Assembly: GCA_963822825.1 (NCBI GenBank)
Contig: CAWGIW010000005.1
Location: 248,001 to 312,000, forward strand
Length of the DNA: 64,000 nt
Reading direction: 5' to 3'
DNA from: JAWWPY01 sp963822825
GTDB taxonomy: Bacteria; Actinomycetota; Actinomycetes; Streptosporangiales; Streptosporangiaceae
The notes beneath the pieces were generated by a model. The model searched no databases, had not been told where the DNA came from, and saw only the letters and a program-made list of their open reading frames with translations. The translations under genes and the position numbers were made by a program. This document shows, one piece after another, positions 54,515 through 63,277 of this stretch; the first letter of the stretch is position 1; every line of letters starts with the position of its first letter.

Positions 54515-55336
54515 TCAGGACCGGGCGCGCGGCCCGGGTTCCGTCTTCCGTGCGATCCCGCCGTACCAGTTGACTTCGGACGGAAGGGGCCGCGGGCCGG
54601 TCTCCTCCGGCCGCCACTCCGACACGAGCACCAGGCCCGGATCGATCATCTGCAGGCCGCGGAAAGCCAGCTCGGCGAACTCATCCGAGGTGCGGGCCTG
54701 CGCGGGCACCCCGCCCTGCCGGTAGGCCCGCTCAAGCCCAGCCACCCCTTCGGGGTCATGCTCGGGCGTGACGTGCGAAGCGACCAGGTAGCTGTCCGGT
54801 GGCAGCGCGTCGAGCAGGGTCGCCACGAGCGCGGCCGGCGCGGCCGCGTCGGTCACGAAGTGCAGGATCGCGACCAGCATGAGCGCGACCGGCTGGCTCA
54901 GATCGAGGGTGGCCCGGACCTCGGGACTGGCCAGGATCGCGGCCGGCTCCCGCAGGTCCGCGTCGATATAGGCGAGGCGGCCCGCCGGGGAACTGGAGAG
55001 CAGCGAGCGGGCGTGCACCAGGACGATGGGATCGTTGTCAACGTAGACGATCCGGCATTCTGGCGCAAGCGCCTGGGCGACCTCGTGCACGTTGTTCGCG
55101 CTCGGCAGGCCCGTGCCGATGTCCAGGAACTGCCGGATCCCGGCGTCGCGGACCAGGTACCGCACGGCCCGGCCCAGGAACGCGCGGTTCTCCCGCACCG
55201 CGGTGCGCACCGCCGGCCAGCTCTGCATGGCCCGCTGCGCGGTCTCCCGGTCGGCCGCGAAATTGTCCTTGCCGCCCAGGTAATAGTCGTACATCCGGGC
55301 CGAGTGCGGCTTGCTCGTGTCTACCGCGGGCCGCAT
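54515..55336 (-). CDS. DUF574-type SAM-dependent methyltransferase 1
   Basis: A 273-residue protein of the actinomycete Methyltransf_19 (DUF574) family. Start 55336 (MRPAVDTSKPHSARMYDYYL) has GGGAGG five bases upstream, better than the longer frame to 55378. Features are YLGGKDNFAADRETAQRAMQ, the SAM site FLDIGTGLPSANNVHEVAQ, IVYVDNDPIVLVHARSLL and LMLVAILHFVTDAAAP. The family is very common in streptomycetes, with unknown substrates. It is a tandem duplicate of the gene at 55415-56212. Confidence 0.9.
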   Translation of the reverse strand: MRPAVDTSKPHSARMYDYYLGGKDNFAADRETAQRAMQSWPAVRTAVRENRAFLGRAVRYLVRDAGIRQFLDIGTGLPSANNVHEVAQALAPECRIVYVDNDPIVLVHARSLLSSSPAGRLAYIDADLREPAAILASPEVRATLDLSQPVALMLVAILHFVTDAAAPAALVATLLDALPPDSYLVASHVTPEHDPEGVAGLERAYRQGGVPAQARTSDEFAELAFRGLQMIDPGLVLVSEWRPEETGPRPLPSEVNWYGGIARKTEPGPRARS

Positions 55337-55414
55337 CGGCGCCTCCCAAGAACATGCGCTTGCCATCCGTGACCCCACCGCCAGCAGCCTGCCGCTGTGG
55401 CCTACCGCTGTGGC

Positions 55415-56212
55415 CTACCGCTTGCGCGCCACGCCACCGTTCGAATTCACTTCCGCCGGCCCTGGACGCGGCCCATCGCCGTCCGGCCGCCATTCCGCAA
55501 CCGGCACCACTCCCGGATCGACCATCTCCAGGCCGCGGAACACAAGCTCAGCCAGCTCATCACTGGTCCGCAGCTGACCGGTCAGCCCCCGATCCTGGTA
55601 GACGCGCCCCGCCCCGCCCACCCCTTCGGGGTCGTATTCCAGCGTGGCGTGCGAGGCGGCCAGATAGCTGCCGGAAGGAAGCGCGTCCAGCAGGGTGGAC
55701 AGGATGTGCGCCGGATTGGCCTCATCGGGCACGAAGTGCAGGACCGCCACCAGCATCAGCGCCACCGGCTGGCTGAGATCAAGCGTCTGGGCGACCGCCG
55801 GGCTAGCCAGGATCTTCTCGGGGTCCCGGATGTCAGCGTCGATGTAGGCGGTACGGCCGAGCGGGGCGCTGGCCAGCAACGCGCGTGCATGGACCAGCAC
55901 GATCGGATCATTGTCGACGTAGACCACGCGGCACTCCGGCTCCATCGCCTGCGCCACCTCGTGCACGTTGTTCGCGGCGGGCAGGCCCGTCCCGATGTCC
56001 AGGAACTGCCGGATCCCCGCCTCCCGCACCAGGTACCGCACCGCCCGGCCCAGGAACGCACGGTTCTCCCGGGCCGCGGTCCGCACCGAAGGCCAGCTCC
56101 GCATGACCCTCTCGGCCGTTTCCCGGTCGATGACGAAATTGTCCTTGCCGCCCAGGAGGTAGTCGTAAATGCGGGCCGGATGCGGCTTTGAGATGTCGAT
56201 ATTCGGCTGCAT
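55415..56212 (-). CDS. DUF574-type SAM-dependent methyltransferase 2
   Basis: A 265-residue paralogue of the previous gene with the same order of motifs: ARIYDYLLGGKDNFVIDRET, FLDIGTGLPAANNVHEVAQ, VVYVDNDPIVLVHARALLA and LMLVAVLHFVPDEANPAH. ATG 56212 follows GGGAGG. The two proteins are about two-thirds identical by eye and differ mainly in the C-terminal third, where substrate specificity might lie. They run in the same direction with a 78-base gap, consistent with tandem duplication. Confidence 0.9.
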   Translation of the reverse strand: MQPNIDISKPHPARIYDYLLGGKDNFVIDRETAERVMRSWPSVRTAARENRAFLGRAVRYLVREAGIRQFLDIGTGLPAANNVHEVAQAMEPECRVVYVDNDPIVLVHARALLASAPLGRTAYIDADIRDPEKILASPAVAQTLDLSQPVALMLVAVLHFVPDEANPAHILSTLLDALPSGSYLAASHATLEYDPEGVGGAGRVYQDRGLTGQLRTSDELAELVFRGLEMVDPGVVPVAEWRPDGDGPRPGPAEVNSNGGVARKR

Positions 56213-56749
56213 GGCACATCCTCCCCGCCCGTCGTGGCAGCAGTGCCGGATTTAACACCACTACGGCAGGATTCTAGATGAGAATTCCGATCTTGGTCGG
56301 TGATCGTAGGAGGGCTAGCGTTCGCCGCGATGTGGCGGCGATGCACGCCGGGAACACGGTGGGCCGCGTCCATTGCGGCTCATGACGCTGGTGACGCCTG
56401 ACGCCGGCCACGGCGTAACATCCGTGAAACTTTCCGACGCGGGGGCGTCCCTCTCCGGCCCTCGGCGGAGGCGGGGCCAGGGCCCGGGCGACGCTGCCGC
56501 CCGGCCAGCGGATCCGCGCCCGGCGGCAATCTGGCTGGTCCGGGCGGTCCTACGGATCGCCGGCGCGGCGAGCAAGGCCGGCCAGCCGCGATGCTCCGGC
56601 CCGCGCACGCGGCCGGAACGCGGCGGCCCGCCGCGACCGCCATGTACAGGCCCGTGGAATCTGCCTATCTTCGCCGCAGAGCGCCCGGTGCGGCCTGCCC
56701 TGTGAGTGTCACCCTTCGCCGGGCCAGGACTGCTTTGAGGAGGACCTGC
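56213..56749. other. Divergent intergenic region
   Basis: This 537-bp gap separates methyltransferase 2 from the GH6 gene. An inverted repeat with a one-base bulge (GGATTCT then AGAATTCC, 56269-56288) sits 57 bases before the methyltransferase start and may be an operator. The part before GH6 ends with a strong GAGGAGG site. Several open frames cross the region but carry no domain. No CebR-like TGGGAGCGCTCCCA site was found. Confidence 0.5.
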
Positions 56750-58918
56750 ATGAGATTCAAGCTTCCCGTCCGGGTGCGGCGGTCACGCCTGCGCCGCGGC
56801 ATCGCCGCCGCGGCCGCCGCCGCGCTCGGCTGTGCCGGGCTCGCCGCGGTGGCCGCTACCCAGGCCAGCGCGGCGGCTGCGTGCCAGGTGGCCTACACGG
56901 TGAATCAGTGGAGCACCGGGTTCACCGCGGCGGTCACCATCACCAACAACGGTGCCGCCATCACGAGCTGGACCCTGGCCTACTCCTACAGCGGCAACCA
57001 GACGCTGAGCCAGGGCTGGAGCGGCAACTGGACCCAGTCCGGCGCGAACGTCACCGTCACCAACGCCTCCTGGAACGGCAGCCTGGCCACCGGCGCGTCC
57101 ACCTCCATCGGCGCCAACTTCAGCTACAGCGGCACCAACACCGCCCCCACCGCCTTCACCCTCAACGGGGTGGCCTGCAACGGCGCCGGGCCCTCGCCCA
57201 GCCCGACGGCCACGACTCCGACTCCGACACCCACCTCGACCCCAACCTCGACGCCCACGGCGACACCAACGCCGACACCAACGCCGACACCAACGGGATC
57301 GACCGGCACCGGCGGCGGCTCGCTGCTGGTGAATCCGCCGACATTCAGCGTGGCCCAGGGCACCAGCGAAGTGTTCGGCGTGAGCCTGTCCGCGGCGCCG
57401 ACCGGCAACATCACCGTGGCCGTGGCCGCGTCCGGTAACGCCGGGGAGACCATCACTTCCGGCGCCTCGCTCACCTTCACCACCAGCAACTGGAATTACG
57501 CGCAGCCAGTGACGGTCGCCGCCAACTCCTCCGGCACCGGGGCCACGACCTTCACGGCCAGCACCCCCGGCCTCACGTCGGTGAGCGTGACCGGCACCGA
57601 GACGGCCGCGGGCTCGACCACGACGCCAACGCACGTGGCCAACCCGTTCACGGGTTCGAGCTGGTACGCCAACCCCGACTACGCCGCGGAGGTGGCCACC
57701 TCCGTCGCGGGCGCGAGTGGCACGCTTGCCTCGCAGATGACACTGGTCGGGCAGCAGTCGACCGGTATCTGGCTGGACCGCATCGCGGCGATCTACGGCG
57801 GGTCGGGCAACAGCAACCGGATGAGCTTCCAGGCCCAGCTGGCCAACGCGGCCAGCCACGCGTCAGGCAGCACGCCGATCATCGTCCCGATCGTCATCTA
57901 CGACCTGCCCAACCGTGACTGCGCCGCGCTCGCCTCCAACGGGGAGCTGTTGATCAACAACAACGGCCTGCAGTACTACGAGCAGGACTACATCAACCCG
58001 ATCGCGCAGATCCTCAGCGACTACTCCCACACCAACATCAGGGTGGTCGCGGTCGTCGAGGACGACTCGCTGCCGAACCTGGTCACCAACCTCAGCATTC
58101 CGTCCTGCGCTCTGGCCAACTCCAGCGGTGCCTACGTCAGCGGCATCCAGTACGCGCTCAACAAGCTGCACGCGATCCCGAACGTGTACAACTACATCGA
58201 CCTCGGCCACTCGGGATGGCTGGGCTGGCCCAGCAACATGGGACCGGCGGTGTCGCTGATCCACTCGGTCGCCGCGGGCACCACGGCGGGCGTCAGCAGC
58301 GTCAACGGCTTTATCAGCAACACGGCCAACACCATCCCGACGAGCGAGCCGTTCATGACGGCGACCGAGAGCGTCGGCGGCCAGGCGGTGGACTCCACCC
58401 AGTTCTACTCCTTCGACCCGTACATCGACGAGCTGACCTACGACGAAGCGATGTACTCCAACCTGGTCGCCGCCGGGTTCTCGGCCAACGTCGGGATGCT
58501 CATCGACACCTCGCGCAACGGCTGGGGCGGCCCGCTCAGGCCCACCGCAGCGAGCACCTCGACCAATGTGACGACGTTCGTCAACCAGTCGAAGATCGAC
58601 CAGCGGCCGTTCCGCGGCGACTGGTGCAATGTGAACGGCGCCGGTCTCGGGGCGTTCCCCCAGGCCAACCCGAACTCCGCCTTCAGCCACCTGTACGCCT
58701 ACGTGTGGATCAAGCCGCCGGGCGAATCCGATGGCGACTACCCGACCGCCACCCACGCCCACGGTGACCCGCACTGTGACCCGAACGGCACCCAGACCGA
58801 CGGCAGCGGTAACACCTACCCGACCGACGCGATACCGGGATTCGACATCCCGGCGGGCAACTGGTTCCCGGCGCAGTTCACCCAGCTGGTCCAGAACGCC
58901 TTCCCGGCCGTCCCCTGA
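56750..58918 (+). CDS. Secreted GH6 cellulase with CBM2 and an extra beta domain
   Basis: A 722-residue secreted beta-1,4-glucanase or cellobiohydrolase. ATG 56750 follows GAGGAGG. A twin-Arg-poor but Arg-rich signal peptide ends near residue 41 (ATQASA-A). Domains: CBM2 about 45-145, with Trp-rich VNQWSTGFTAAVTITN; Thr/Pro linker 148-185; beta-sandwich of about 95 residues (LLVNPPTFSVAQGTSEVFGV, then FTTSNWNYAQPVTVAA); GH6 about 297-722, with VIYDLPNRDCAALASNGE, VVAVVEDDSLPNLVTN, YIDLGHSGWLGW, LIDTSRNGWGG and WIKPPGESDG. The middle beta domain is unusual for GH6 and may be a spacer or a further binding unit. A strong hairpin follows. Confidence 0.92.
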   Translation: MRFKLPVRVRRSRLRRGIAAAAAAALGCAGLAAVAATQASAAAACQVAYTVNQWSTGFTAAVTITNNGAAITSWTLAYSYSGNQTLSQGWSGNWTQSGANVTVTNASWNGSLATGASTSIGANFSYSGTNTAPTAFTLNGVACNGAGPSPSPTATTPTPTPTSTPTSTPTATPTPTPTPTPTGSTGTGGGSLLVNPPTFSVAQGTSEVFGVSLSAAPTGNITVAVAASGNAGETITSGASLTFTTSNWNYAQPVTVAANSSGTGATTFTASTPGLTSVSVTGTETAAGSTTTPTHVANPFTGSSWYANPDYAAEVATSVAGASGTLASQMTLVGQQSTGIWLDRIAAIYGGSGNSNRMSFQAQLANAASHASGSTPIIVPIVIYDLPNRDCAALASNGELLINNNGLQYYEQDYINPIAQILSDYSHTNIRVVAVVEDDSLPNLVTNLSIPSCALANSSGAYVSGIQYALNKLHAIPNVYNYIDLGHSGWLGWPSNMGPAVSLIHSVAAGTTAGVSSVNGFISNTANTIPTSEPFMTATESVGGQAVDSTQFYSFDPYIDELTYDEAMYSNLVAAGFSANVGMLIDTSRNGWGGPLRPTAASTSTNVTTFVNQSKIDQRPFRGDWCNVNGAGLGAFPQANPNSAFSHLYAYVWIKPPGESDGDYPTATHAHGDPHCDPNGTQTDGSGNTYPTDAIPGFDIPAGNWFPAQFTQLVQNAFPAVP

Positions 58919-58962
58919 CCGGCCACCCTTCGGTCACCCTTCCGGGGTGAGCCGCTGATCGC

Positions 58963-59003
58963 ACCGCGCCCGCCCGGGCGAGCACCGTCCGGGCGGGCGC
59001 GGT
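58963..59003. terminator. Strong hairpin between GH6 and the zincin gene
   Basis: A perfect 15-base stem (ACCGCGCCCGCCCGG and its complement) with an 11-base loop lies between two converging genes, ending four bases before the minus-strand stop. It is probably a bidirectional terminator without T-run, as usual in high-GC actinomycetes. Confidence 0.75.
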
Positions 59004-59007
59004 CCGC

Positions 59008-59352
59008 TCACCAGCCGAGTTCCCCCAGCCGGTCGTCGTCGATGCCGAAATGATGGCCGACCTCGTGGATGACGGTACGCCGCACCTGATCGACGACCTC
59101 CTCGTCGGTGCGGCATATCTGGCAGATCGCGACGCGGTAGATGGTGATCCGGTCCGGCAGTACCCCGGCGTAGTTCGTTGTGCGGCTAGTAAGCGGGATG
59201 CCCTGATAGAGCCCGAGCAGGCCCGGAGGGCCGGTGCCGTGCTCAACCGTGACCGCCACGTTGCGCATCACCCGGCCGAGATCTTCCGGCAACCCGTCCA
59301 GCGCCACCGCGACCATTTCCTCGAAGCGGCCCGGTTCAACGTCGATCACCAA
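59008..59352 (-). CDS. Minimal zincin metallopeptidase (DUF1025 type)
   Basis: A 114-residue cytoplasmic protein with VIHEVGHHFGIDD, an HExxH zinc-binding motif followed by the third ligand region, typical of the small zincin_1 (DUF1025) family. The upstream IPLTSRTTNYAGVLPDRITI and IYRVAICQICRTDEEV also fit. GTG 59352 is the first usable start. These proteins are among the smallest predicted metalloproteases; physiological targets are unknown. Confidence 0.85.
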   Translation of the reverse strand: MVIDVEPGRFEEMVAVALDGLPEDLGRVMRNVAVTVEHGTGPPGLLGLYQGIPLTSRTTNYAGVLPDRITIYRVAICQICRTDEEVVDQVRRTVIHEVGHHFGIDDDRLGELGW

Positions 59353-59399
59353 CCCATTGTCTGCCGTTAGGGTCAGGATCCGGACGCGGAGGGGAGCGC

Positions 59400-60155
59400 A
59401 TGCGCGGGGAACGGCAGATTCTGGCCTGTTCGGGAGTGATCTACCCGGCTGAGGGCAGCCCGCCCGAGATGGTGGGCGCCCAGGTGCGCCAAGCGATGGC
59501 GCTGACCAGGGCGCGCCGGCCGAAGGTCTGCCTGATCCCCACGGCCACCGGGGATTCGCAGGCCCACCTCGACCGGTGGTACGAAGCCTCGAAGTGGATC
59601 GGCGCCGCGGACCTGTCCCACCTGGTGCTGTTCACTCAGCCCAATGTGCCCGATGTGCGCGCCCATCTGCTGGCCCAGGATGTGATCTTCGTGTCCGGCG
59701 GGAGCGTGGTGAACCTGCTGGCGGTGTGGCGGGCGCACCGGCTCGACGTCATCATCCGGGAGTGCTGGGCGGCGGGGGTGGTGCTGGCCGGGCAGAGCGC
59801 CGGGAGCCTGTGCTGGCACCAGGGCGGGGTCACCGATTCCTTCGGCGACTCCCTCGACCCGGTCACCGACGGCCTCGGTTTCCTGCCCTTCAGCAACGGC
59901 GTCCACGACGACCTGGCTGATCAGCCCAGGCGGCAGCGCTTCCGTGAGCTGATCGCGGCCGGCCAGCTCCCGGCCGGGTACGCGACCGAGGACGGGGTCG
60001 GGCTGCATTACGTGGGAACCGAACTCCGCGCAGCGCTCGGGATCCTGCCCGGCCGGCACGCTTGGCAGGTGGTACCGGATGGCGCGGGAGGGTACTGGGA
60101 GACCGCGATTCCGGCCCGGTACTGGTTGCCGCCGCGCAGCACCCCTCCCGGATAG
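59400..60155 (+). CDS. Peptidase E-like (S51) protein
   Basis: A 251-residue class I glutamine-amidotransferase-like serine hydrolase. The nucleophile elbow VLAGQSAGSLCW contains the catalytic Ser; FVSGGSVVNLLAVWRAH and the C-terminal GRHAWQVVPDGAGGYWETAI complete the family pattern. S51 members hydrolyse Asp-X dipeptides or cyanophycin. The 57-base segment coding the last conserved stretch (60081-60137) recurs at 60971-61027, beyond the alcohol-dehydrogenase relic. Confidence 0.85.
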   Translation: MRGERQILACSGVIYPAEGSPPEMVGAQVRQAMALTRARRPKVCLIPTATGDSQAHLDRWYEASKWIGAADLSHLVLFTQPNVPDVRAHLLAQDVIFVSGGSVVNLLAVWRAHRLDVIIRECWAAGVVLAGQSAGSLCWHQGGVTDSFGDSLDPVTDGLGFLPFSNGVHDDLADQPRRQRFRELIAAGQLPAGYATEDGVGLHYVGTELRAALGILPGRHAWQVVPDGAGGYWETAIPARYWLPPRSTPPG

Positions 60156-60166
60156 CCGGGGGACGT

Positions 60167-60898
60167 ATGGCCCTCCTGGTGGGGACGGATCTGCACATTC
60201 TGAAGGGCGACGTGCCGGCTGTCACCGACGGGCGGATTCTCGGCCACGAAGCGGTCGGGACCGTTGACGCGGTCGGCAGCGGGGTGAAGACGGTCAACGT
60301 CGGCGATCGCGTTCTCGTCTCCTGCATCTCCGTGTGCGGGACCTGCCGGTTCTGCCGGGAAGGCCACGCCGGGCAGTGCCTAGGCGGGGGCGGCTGGGTT
60401 CTCGGGCACAAGATCGACGGCACCCAGGCCGAGTATGTCCGGGTGCCGTTCGCCGACACCTCCACCTACCCGCTGCCGGCCGGTGCTTCCGACGAGACAT
60501 CCTCATGCTGTCGGACATCCTGCCGACCGCCTACGAGGTCGGCGTGCTCAACGGCAACGTGCGGCCCGGCGACGTGGTCGCCATTGTCGGTGCCGGTCCC
60601 ATCGGCCTGTCCGCCATCACCGGCGCCCGCCTGTTCAGCCCCAGCCACGTCGTCGCGATCGACCTGGCTGACGCCCGGCTGGAGGCGGCGAAGACGTTCG
60701 GCGCCGATATCACGGTCAACAACGGCCGCGAGGACCCGCTGGAAGTGATCCGCTCGCCTGCTCGCCACCCGGCAGATCGACGCCGGCCAGTTCATCACCC
60801 ACCGCTTCGCCCTCGATGAGTTCGACCAGGCCTACGACGTGTTCAGCCGGGCCGCCGACACCGGCGCGCTGAAAGTCGTGCTGAGCCGCACGGCCTAG
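60167..60898 (+). pseudogene. Zinc alcohol dehydrogenase relic
   Basis: Remains of a medium-chain Zn-dependent alcohol dehydrogenase. It begins at VGTDLHILKGDVPAVTDGRI, where a full protein would have about 35 further residues including the catalytic Cys. It keeps ILGHEAVGTVDAVGSGVKTV and the structural zinc cysteines (CISVCGTCRFCREGHAGQC). It shifts frame near 60495, then continues IVGAGPIGLSAITGARLFS. It jumps from DPLEVIR directly to ATRQIDAGQFITHRFALDEF in another frame, so about 75 residues of the nucleotide-binding half are missing. Three independent lesions mark it as dead, unlike the single-base breaks elsewhere. A large hairpin follows. Confidence 0.8.
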
Positions 60899-60911
60899 AC
60901 AGCGAAACAGC

Positions 60912-60962
60912 CAGTGCGGTGCATAGTGCGCCCTTGCGGCGCGGCCACAATGCACCGCACTG
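60912..60962. terminator. 17-bp inverted repeat after the dehydrogenase relic
   Basis: CAGTGCGGTGCATAGTG at 60912-60928 pairs with 60946-60962 at 16 of 17 positions, with a 17-base GC-rich loop. It may be the terminator of the relic, or an end of a lost mobile or recombined segment. Confidence 0.6.
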
Positions 60963-60970
60963 ATCTGACA

Positions 60971-61029
60971 GGCGCGGGAAAGTACCAGGAGACCGCCATC
61001 CCCACCCGGTACTGGCTGCCGCCACGCCA
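60971..61029 (+). pseudogene. Duplicated 3' fragment of an S51 peptidase gene
   Basis: Read in one frame this gives GAGKYQETAIPTRYWLPPR, nearly the same as GAGGYWETAIPARYWLPPR at the end of the intact S51 gene. By eye 47 of 57 bases match. No other part of a second S51 gene remains. It shows that a paralogous copy, or the end of a duplication, once lay here; the dehydrogenase relic is now flanked by both copies. Confidence 0.75.
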
Positions 61030-61139
61030 GCGCGGGCTGGTCAACCTCGATCACACGCTCATTTGTCCGATGCTGCTGAAAAGCTGATGCGCTACCGCGC
61101 GGTCCGCGGTTACCGTTGGGCGGCCAACCGGAGGTAGCC

Positions 61140-63218
61140 ATGGAGGAGATCAGCAGGAGGCTGATGAACTGGGCGTCGATCCTCGAGGAGCAGACCCTTG
61201 AACAGGCACGGCGCACGGCGTCGATGCCGTTCATCTTCCCGCACCTGGCCCTAATGCCTGATGCCCATCTGGGCAAAGGCTCGACCGTCGGCTCCGTGAT
61301 ACCAACTCTCAGCGCGATCATCCCCGCCGCAGTCGGGGTGGACATCGGCTGTTTCCATGGCGACACGCGAGTGTCCTTGCTCAACGGCAGGCAGCGGTCG
61401 CTCAGGGAACTAGCCGAGGGGGCAGGTCCCTGCTGGGTTTACTCGCTTGACGAGGACAGGCGTATCGTGCCGGGGCGCGCTAAGGCGCTCCGTACACGCA
61501 CCGATGCGGAACTCATGAGGATCACCTTCTCGGGGGGAGACGAGATCGTCTGCACGCCCGATCACCCGTTTATGATGAGCGACGGAATTTACCGGGAAGC
61601 CCGGTACCTGCGCTTCAACGACAGCCTCATGCCCCTGTATCGCAGGTGGCAAACCCGCGACGGGTATGAGAGCGTTAGCACCGGCAAGGGAACCTCCAGG
61701 CAGACCCATGTACTGGTCTATGAAGCGCTGAAGGGCCCGGTTCCTAATGGATTCGTTGTGCACCACAGGAACCATGTCCACTTTGATAACGAGCCGGGCA
61801 ACCTTGAACTGCTAGACGCCAGACAGCATTCCAGTCATCACCGGAGAACGAGGCCTTCGTTCGACAATGACTCGGCAGCCTTTCAGGAGAGGCGGCTGGC
61901 AGGAATACGCAGATCAGCCATGGATCCAGTTAGGCAAGAGCAGATGGCACGCGTCGGCTCCGCCAACATCAGCCAGTACATGGCTGAGCAGCCCGAGCAC
62001 TTCCGGGCAGCGGTAGCCAGCAATGGACGTCGCGGAGCACCCTACCTCATGCGGTTCAACACATCGCCGCGCATATGCAGCGATTGTGGAGACGAGGCGG
62101 CGAACCCGGCCGCGTTGCGATGGCACAAGCAGCGCGAGCACGGCTACAACCACAAGGTAATTGCGGTGGAGTTCCTCACCGGCCGAGCGGATGTGTATTG
62201 CCTGCAAGTGGAGAAGTACCATAATTTCGCGTTGGCAGCTGGGGTGTTCGTTCACAACTGCGGGATGCAGGCGGTCCGGACCCAGTTCACGGCCGGGGAT
62301 GCGCGGCGTCGTGGTGATCTTGCAGCATTGAGGAAGGCTGTTGAGAACGCGATCCCGCTATCCGCGGGCAAGTACAACACCGCGATTTACAGCGACCAGA
62401 CGGCGGCTCGGATCGATGAACTGGAGGGCAAGGAAGGAGCAGAAAGCGCCGATAACATCGCGCCGAACTGGCGGCTGCAGCTCGGGTCCCTCGGATCTGG
62501 GAACCATTTCATCGAGGTCAGCCTCGACGAGGAGGACCGGCTTTGGCTGTTTCTGCACTCCGGGTCGCGTGGCGTCGGCAACAGGCTCGCCGTCCGCCAC
62601 ATCAAGGTCGCGCAGGCCCTGTGCCGGAAGTGGTGGATCTCGCTGCCCGACCCGGATCTGGCTTACCTGGCTGAGGGCACCGACGAGTTCTGGGCCTACA
62701 TGCGGGATCTGCGGTGGGCGCAGCATTTCGCGCTGCTGAACCGTGAGGAGATGATGCACCGCGTCATCGACTGCTTTGCGGCCTGGATCGGCCGGGACGT
62801 CGAGGTCACCGAGTCGGTGAACTGCCATCACAACTACACGGCGCAGGAAAGGCATTTCGGGAAGCAGGTCTGGCTGTCCCGCAAGGGAGCGATCGACGCG
62901 AGTGAGGGCACGCCGGGGCTGATTCCCGGCTCGATGGGTACCCGCTCGTACGTCGTGACCGGCAAGGGCAACCGCCTGGCGCTCAACTCCTCGCCGCACG
63001 GCGCCGGCCGCGAATACAGCCGGTCCCGCGCCCGCAAGGAGTTCACCCGCGCCCAGCTTGATGCCGCGATGGAAGGCATCGAGTGGCGCCACAGCGACGC
63101 CTTCCTGGATGAAATCCCTGGAGCGTACAAACCCATTGACGTGGTCATGGAGGATGCCAAGGATCTCGTCGAGGTCCGGCACACCCTGCGCCAGATCGTC
63201 AACGTCAAGGGCGACTGA
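61140..63218 (+). CDS. rtcB: RtcB RNA ligase precursor interrupted by an intein
   Basis: GTP- and Mn-dependent RNA 3'-phosphate ligase for RNA repair or tRNA healing. ATG 61140 is five bases after GGAGG. Extein: residues 1-70 (FIFPHLALMPDAHLGKGSTV; AIIPAAVGVDIG) and 319 residues after the intein (CGMQAVRTQF, LGSGNHFIEV, FLHSGSRGVGN, NCHHNYT, SMGTRSYVVTGKGN, SSPHGAGREYSRSR, the last holding the guanylylated His). Joining the exteins restores VDIGCGM, the invariant metal-binding site, in a 389-residue protein of normal size. The intein begins exactly at that Cys, so unspliced protein must be inactive. The extein is intact and neighbouring genes give no operon context. Confidence 0.95.
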   Translation: MEEISRRLMNWASILEEQTLEQARRTASMPFIFPHLALMPDAHLGKGSTVGSVIPTLSAIIPAAVGVDIGCFHGDTRVSLLNGRQRSLRELAEGAGPCWVYSLDEDRRIVPGRAKALRTRTDAELMRITFSGGDEIVCTPDHPFMMSDGIYREARYLRFNDSLMPLYRRWQTRDGYESVSTGKGTSRQTHVLVYEALKGPVPNGFVVHHRNHVHFDNEPGNLELLDARQHSSHHRRTRPSFDNDSAAFQERRLAGIRRSAMDPVRQEQMARVGSANISQYMAEQPEHFRAAVASNGRRGAPYLMRFNTSPRICSDCGDEAANPAALRWHKQREHGYNHKVIAVEFLTGRADVYCLQVEKYHNFALAAGVFVHNCGMQAVRTQFTAGDARRRGDLAALRKAVENAIPLSAGKYNTAIYSDQTAARIDELEGKEGAESADNIAPNWRLQLGSLGSGNHFIEVSLDEEDRLWLFLHSGSRGVGNRLAVRHIKVAQALCRKWWISLPDPDLAYLAEGTDEFWAYMRDLRWAQHFALLNREEMMHRVIDCFAAWIGRDVEVTESVNCHHNYTAQERHFGKQVWLSRKGAIDASEGTPGLIPGSMGTRSYVVTGKGNRLALNSSPHGAGREYSRSRARKEFTRAQLDAAMEGIEWRHSDAFLDEIPGAYKPIDVVMEDAKDLVEVRHTLRQIVNVKGD
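61350..62258 (+). mobile_element. Intein with HNH homing-endonuclease domain in RtcB
   Basis: A 303-residue intein. Block A is CFHGDTRVSLLNGRQRSLRE (Cys1). Block B is GDEIVCTPDHPFMMSDG with the conserved Thr-x-x-His. Block F is DVYCLQVEKYHNFALAAG and block G is VFVHN followed by Cys of the extein, so standard Cys1/Asn/Cys+1 splicing is expected. The insertion holds an HNH nuclease (FVVHHRNHVHFDNEPGNLEL) and a C-x2-C-x12-H-x4-H stretch (CSDCGDEAANPAALRWHKQR...) that may be a zinc finger for target binding. The coding is visibly less GC-rich than the extein, which supports lateral arrival. Confidence 0.92.
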
Positions 63219-63225
63219 CGCTGGG

Positions 63226-63249
63226 CCGGCGTTTCCGCGGAAACGCCGG
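63226..63249. terminator. Perfect 24-base palindrome between convergent genes
   Basis: Twelve-base arms starting CCGGCGTTTCCG form a self-complementary hairpin eight bases after the rtcB stop and 29 bases from the end of the minus-strand CBM2 gene, suited to bidirectional termination. Confidence 0.75.
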
Positions 63250-63277
63250 GCTCGCAGATCGCGGCTACCCGGGTCCG

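Noticed and set aside
60167..60898. Functional short alcohol dehydrogenase
   Set aside because: It lacks the N-terminal catalytic region, has a frameshift and has lost most of the cofactor domain.
61350..62258. Group I or II intron, or a transposon, in rtcB
   Set aside because: The insertion is one continuous frame with intein splice blocks at both ends and needs no RNA structure.
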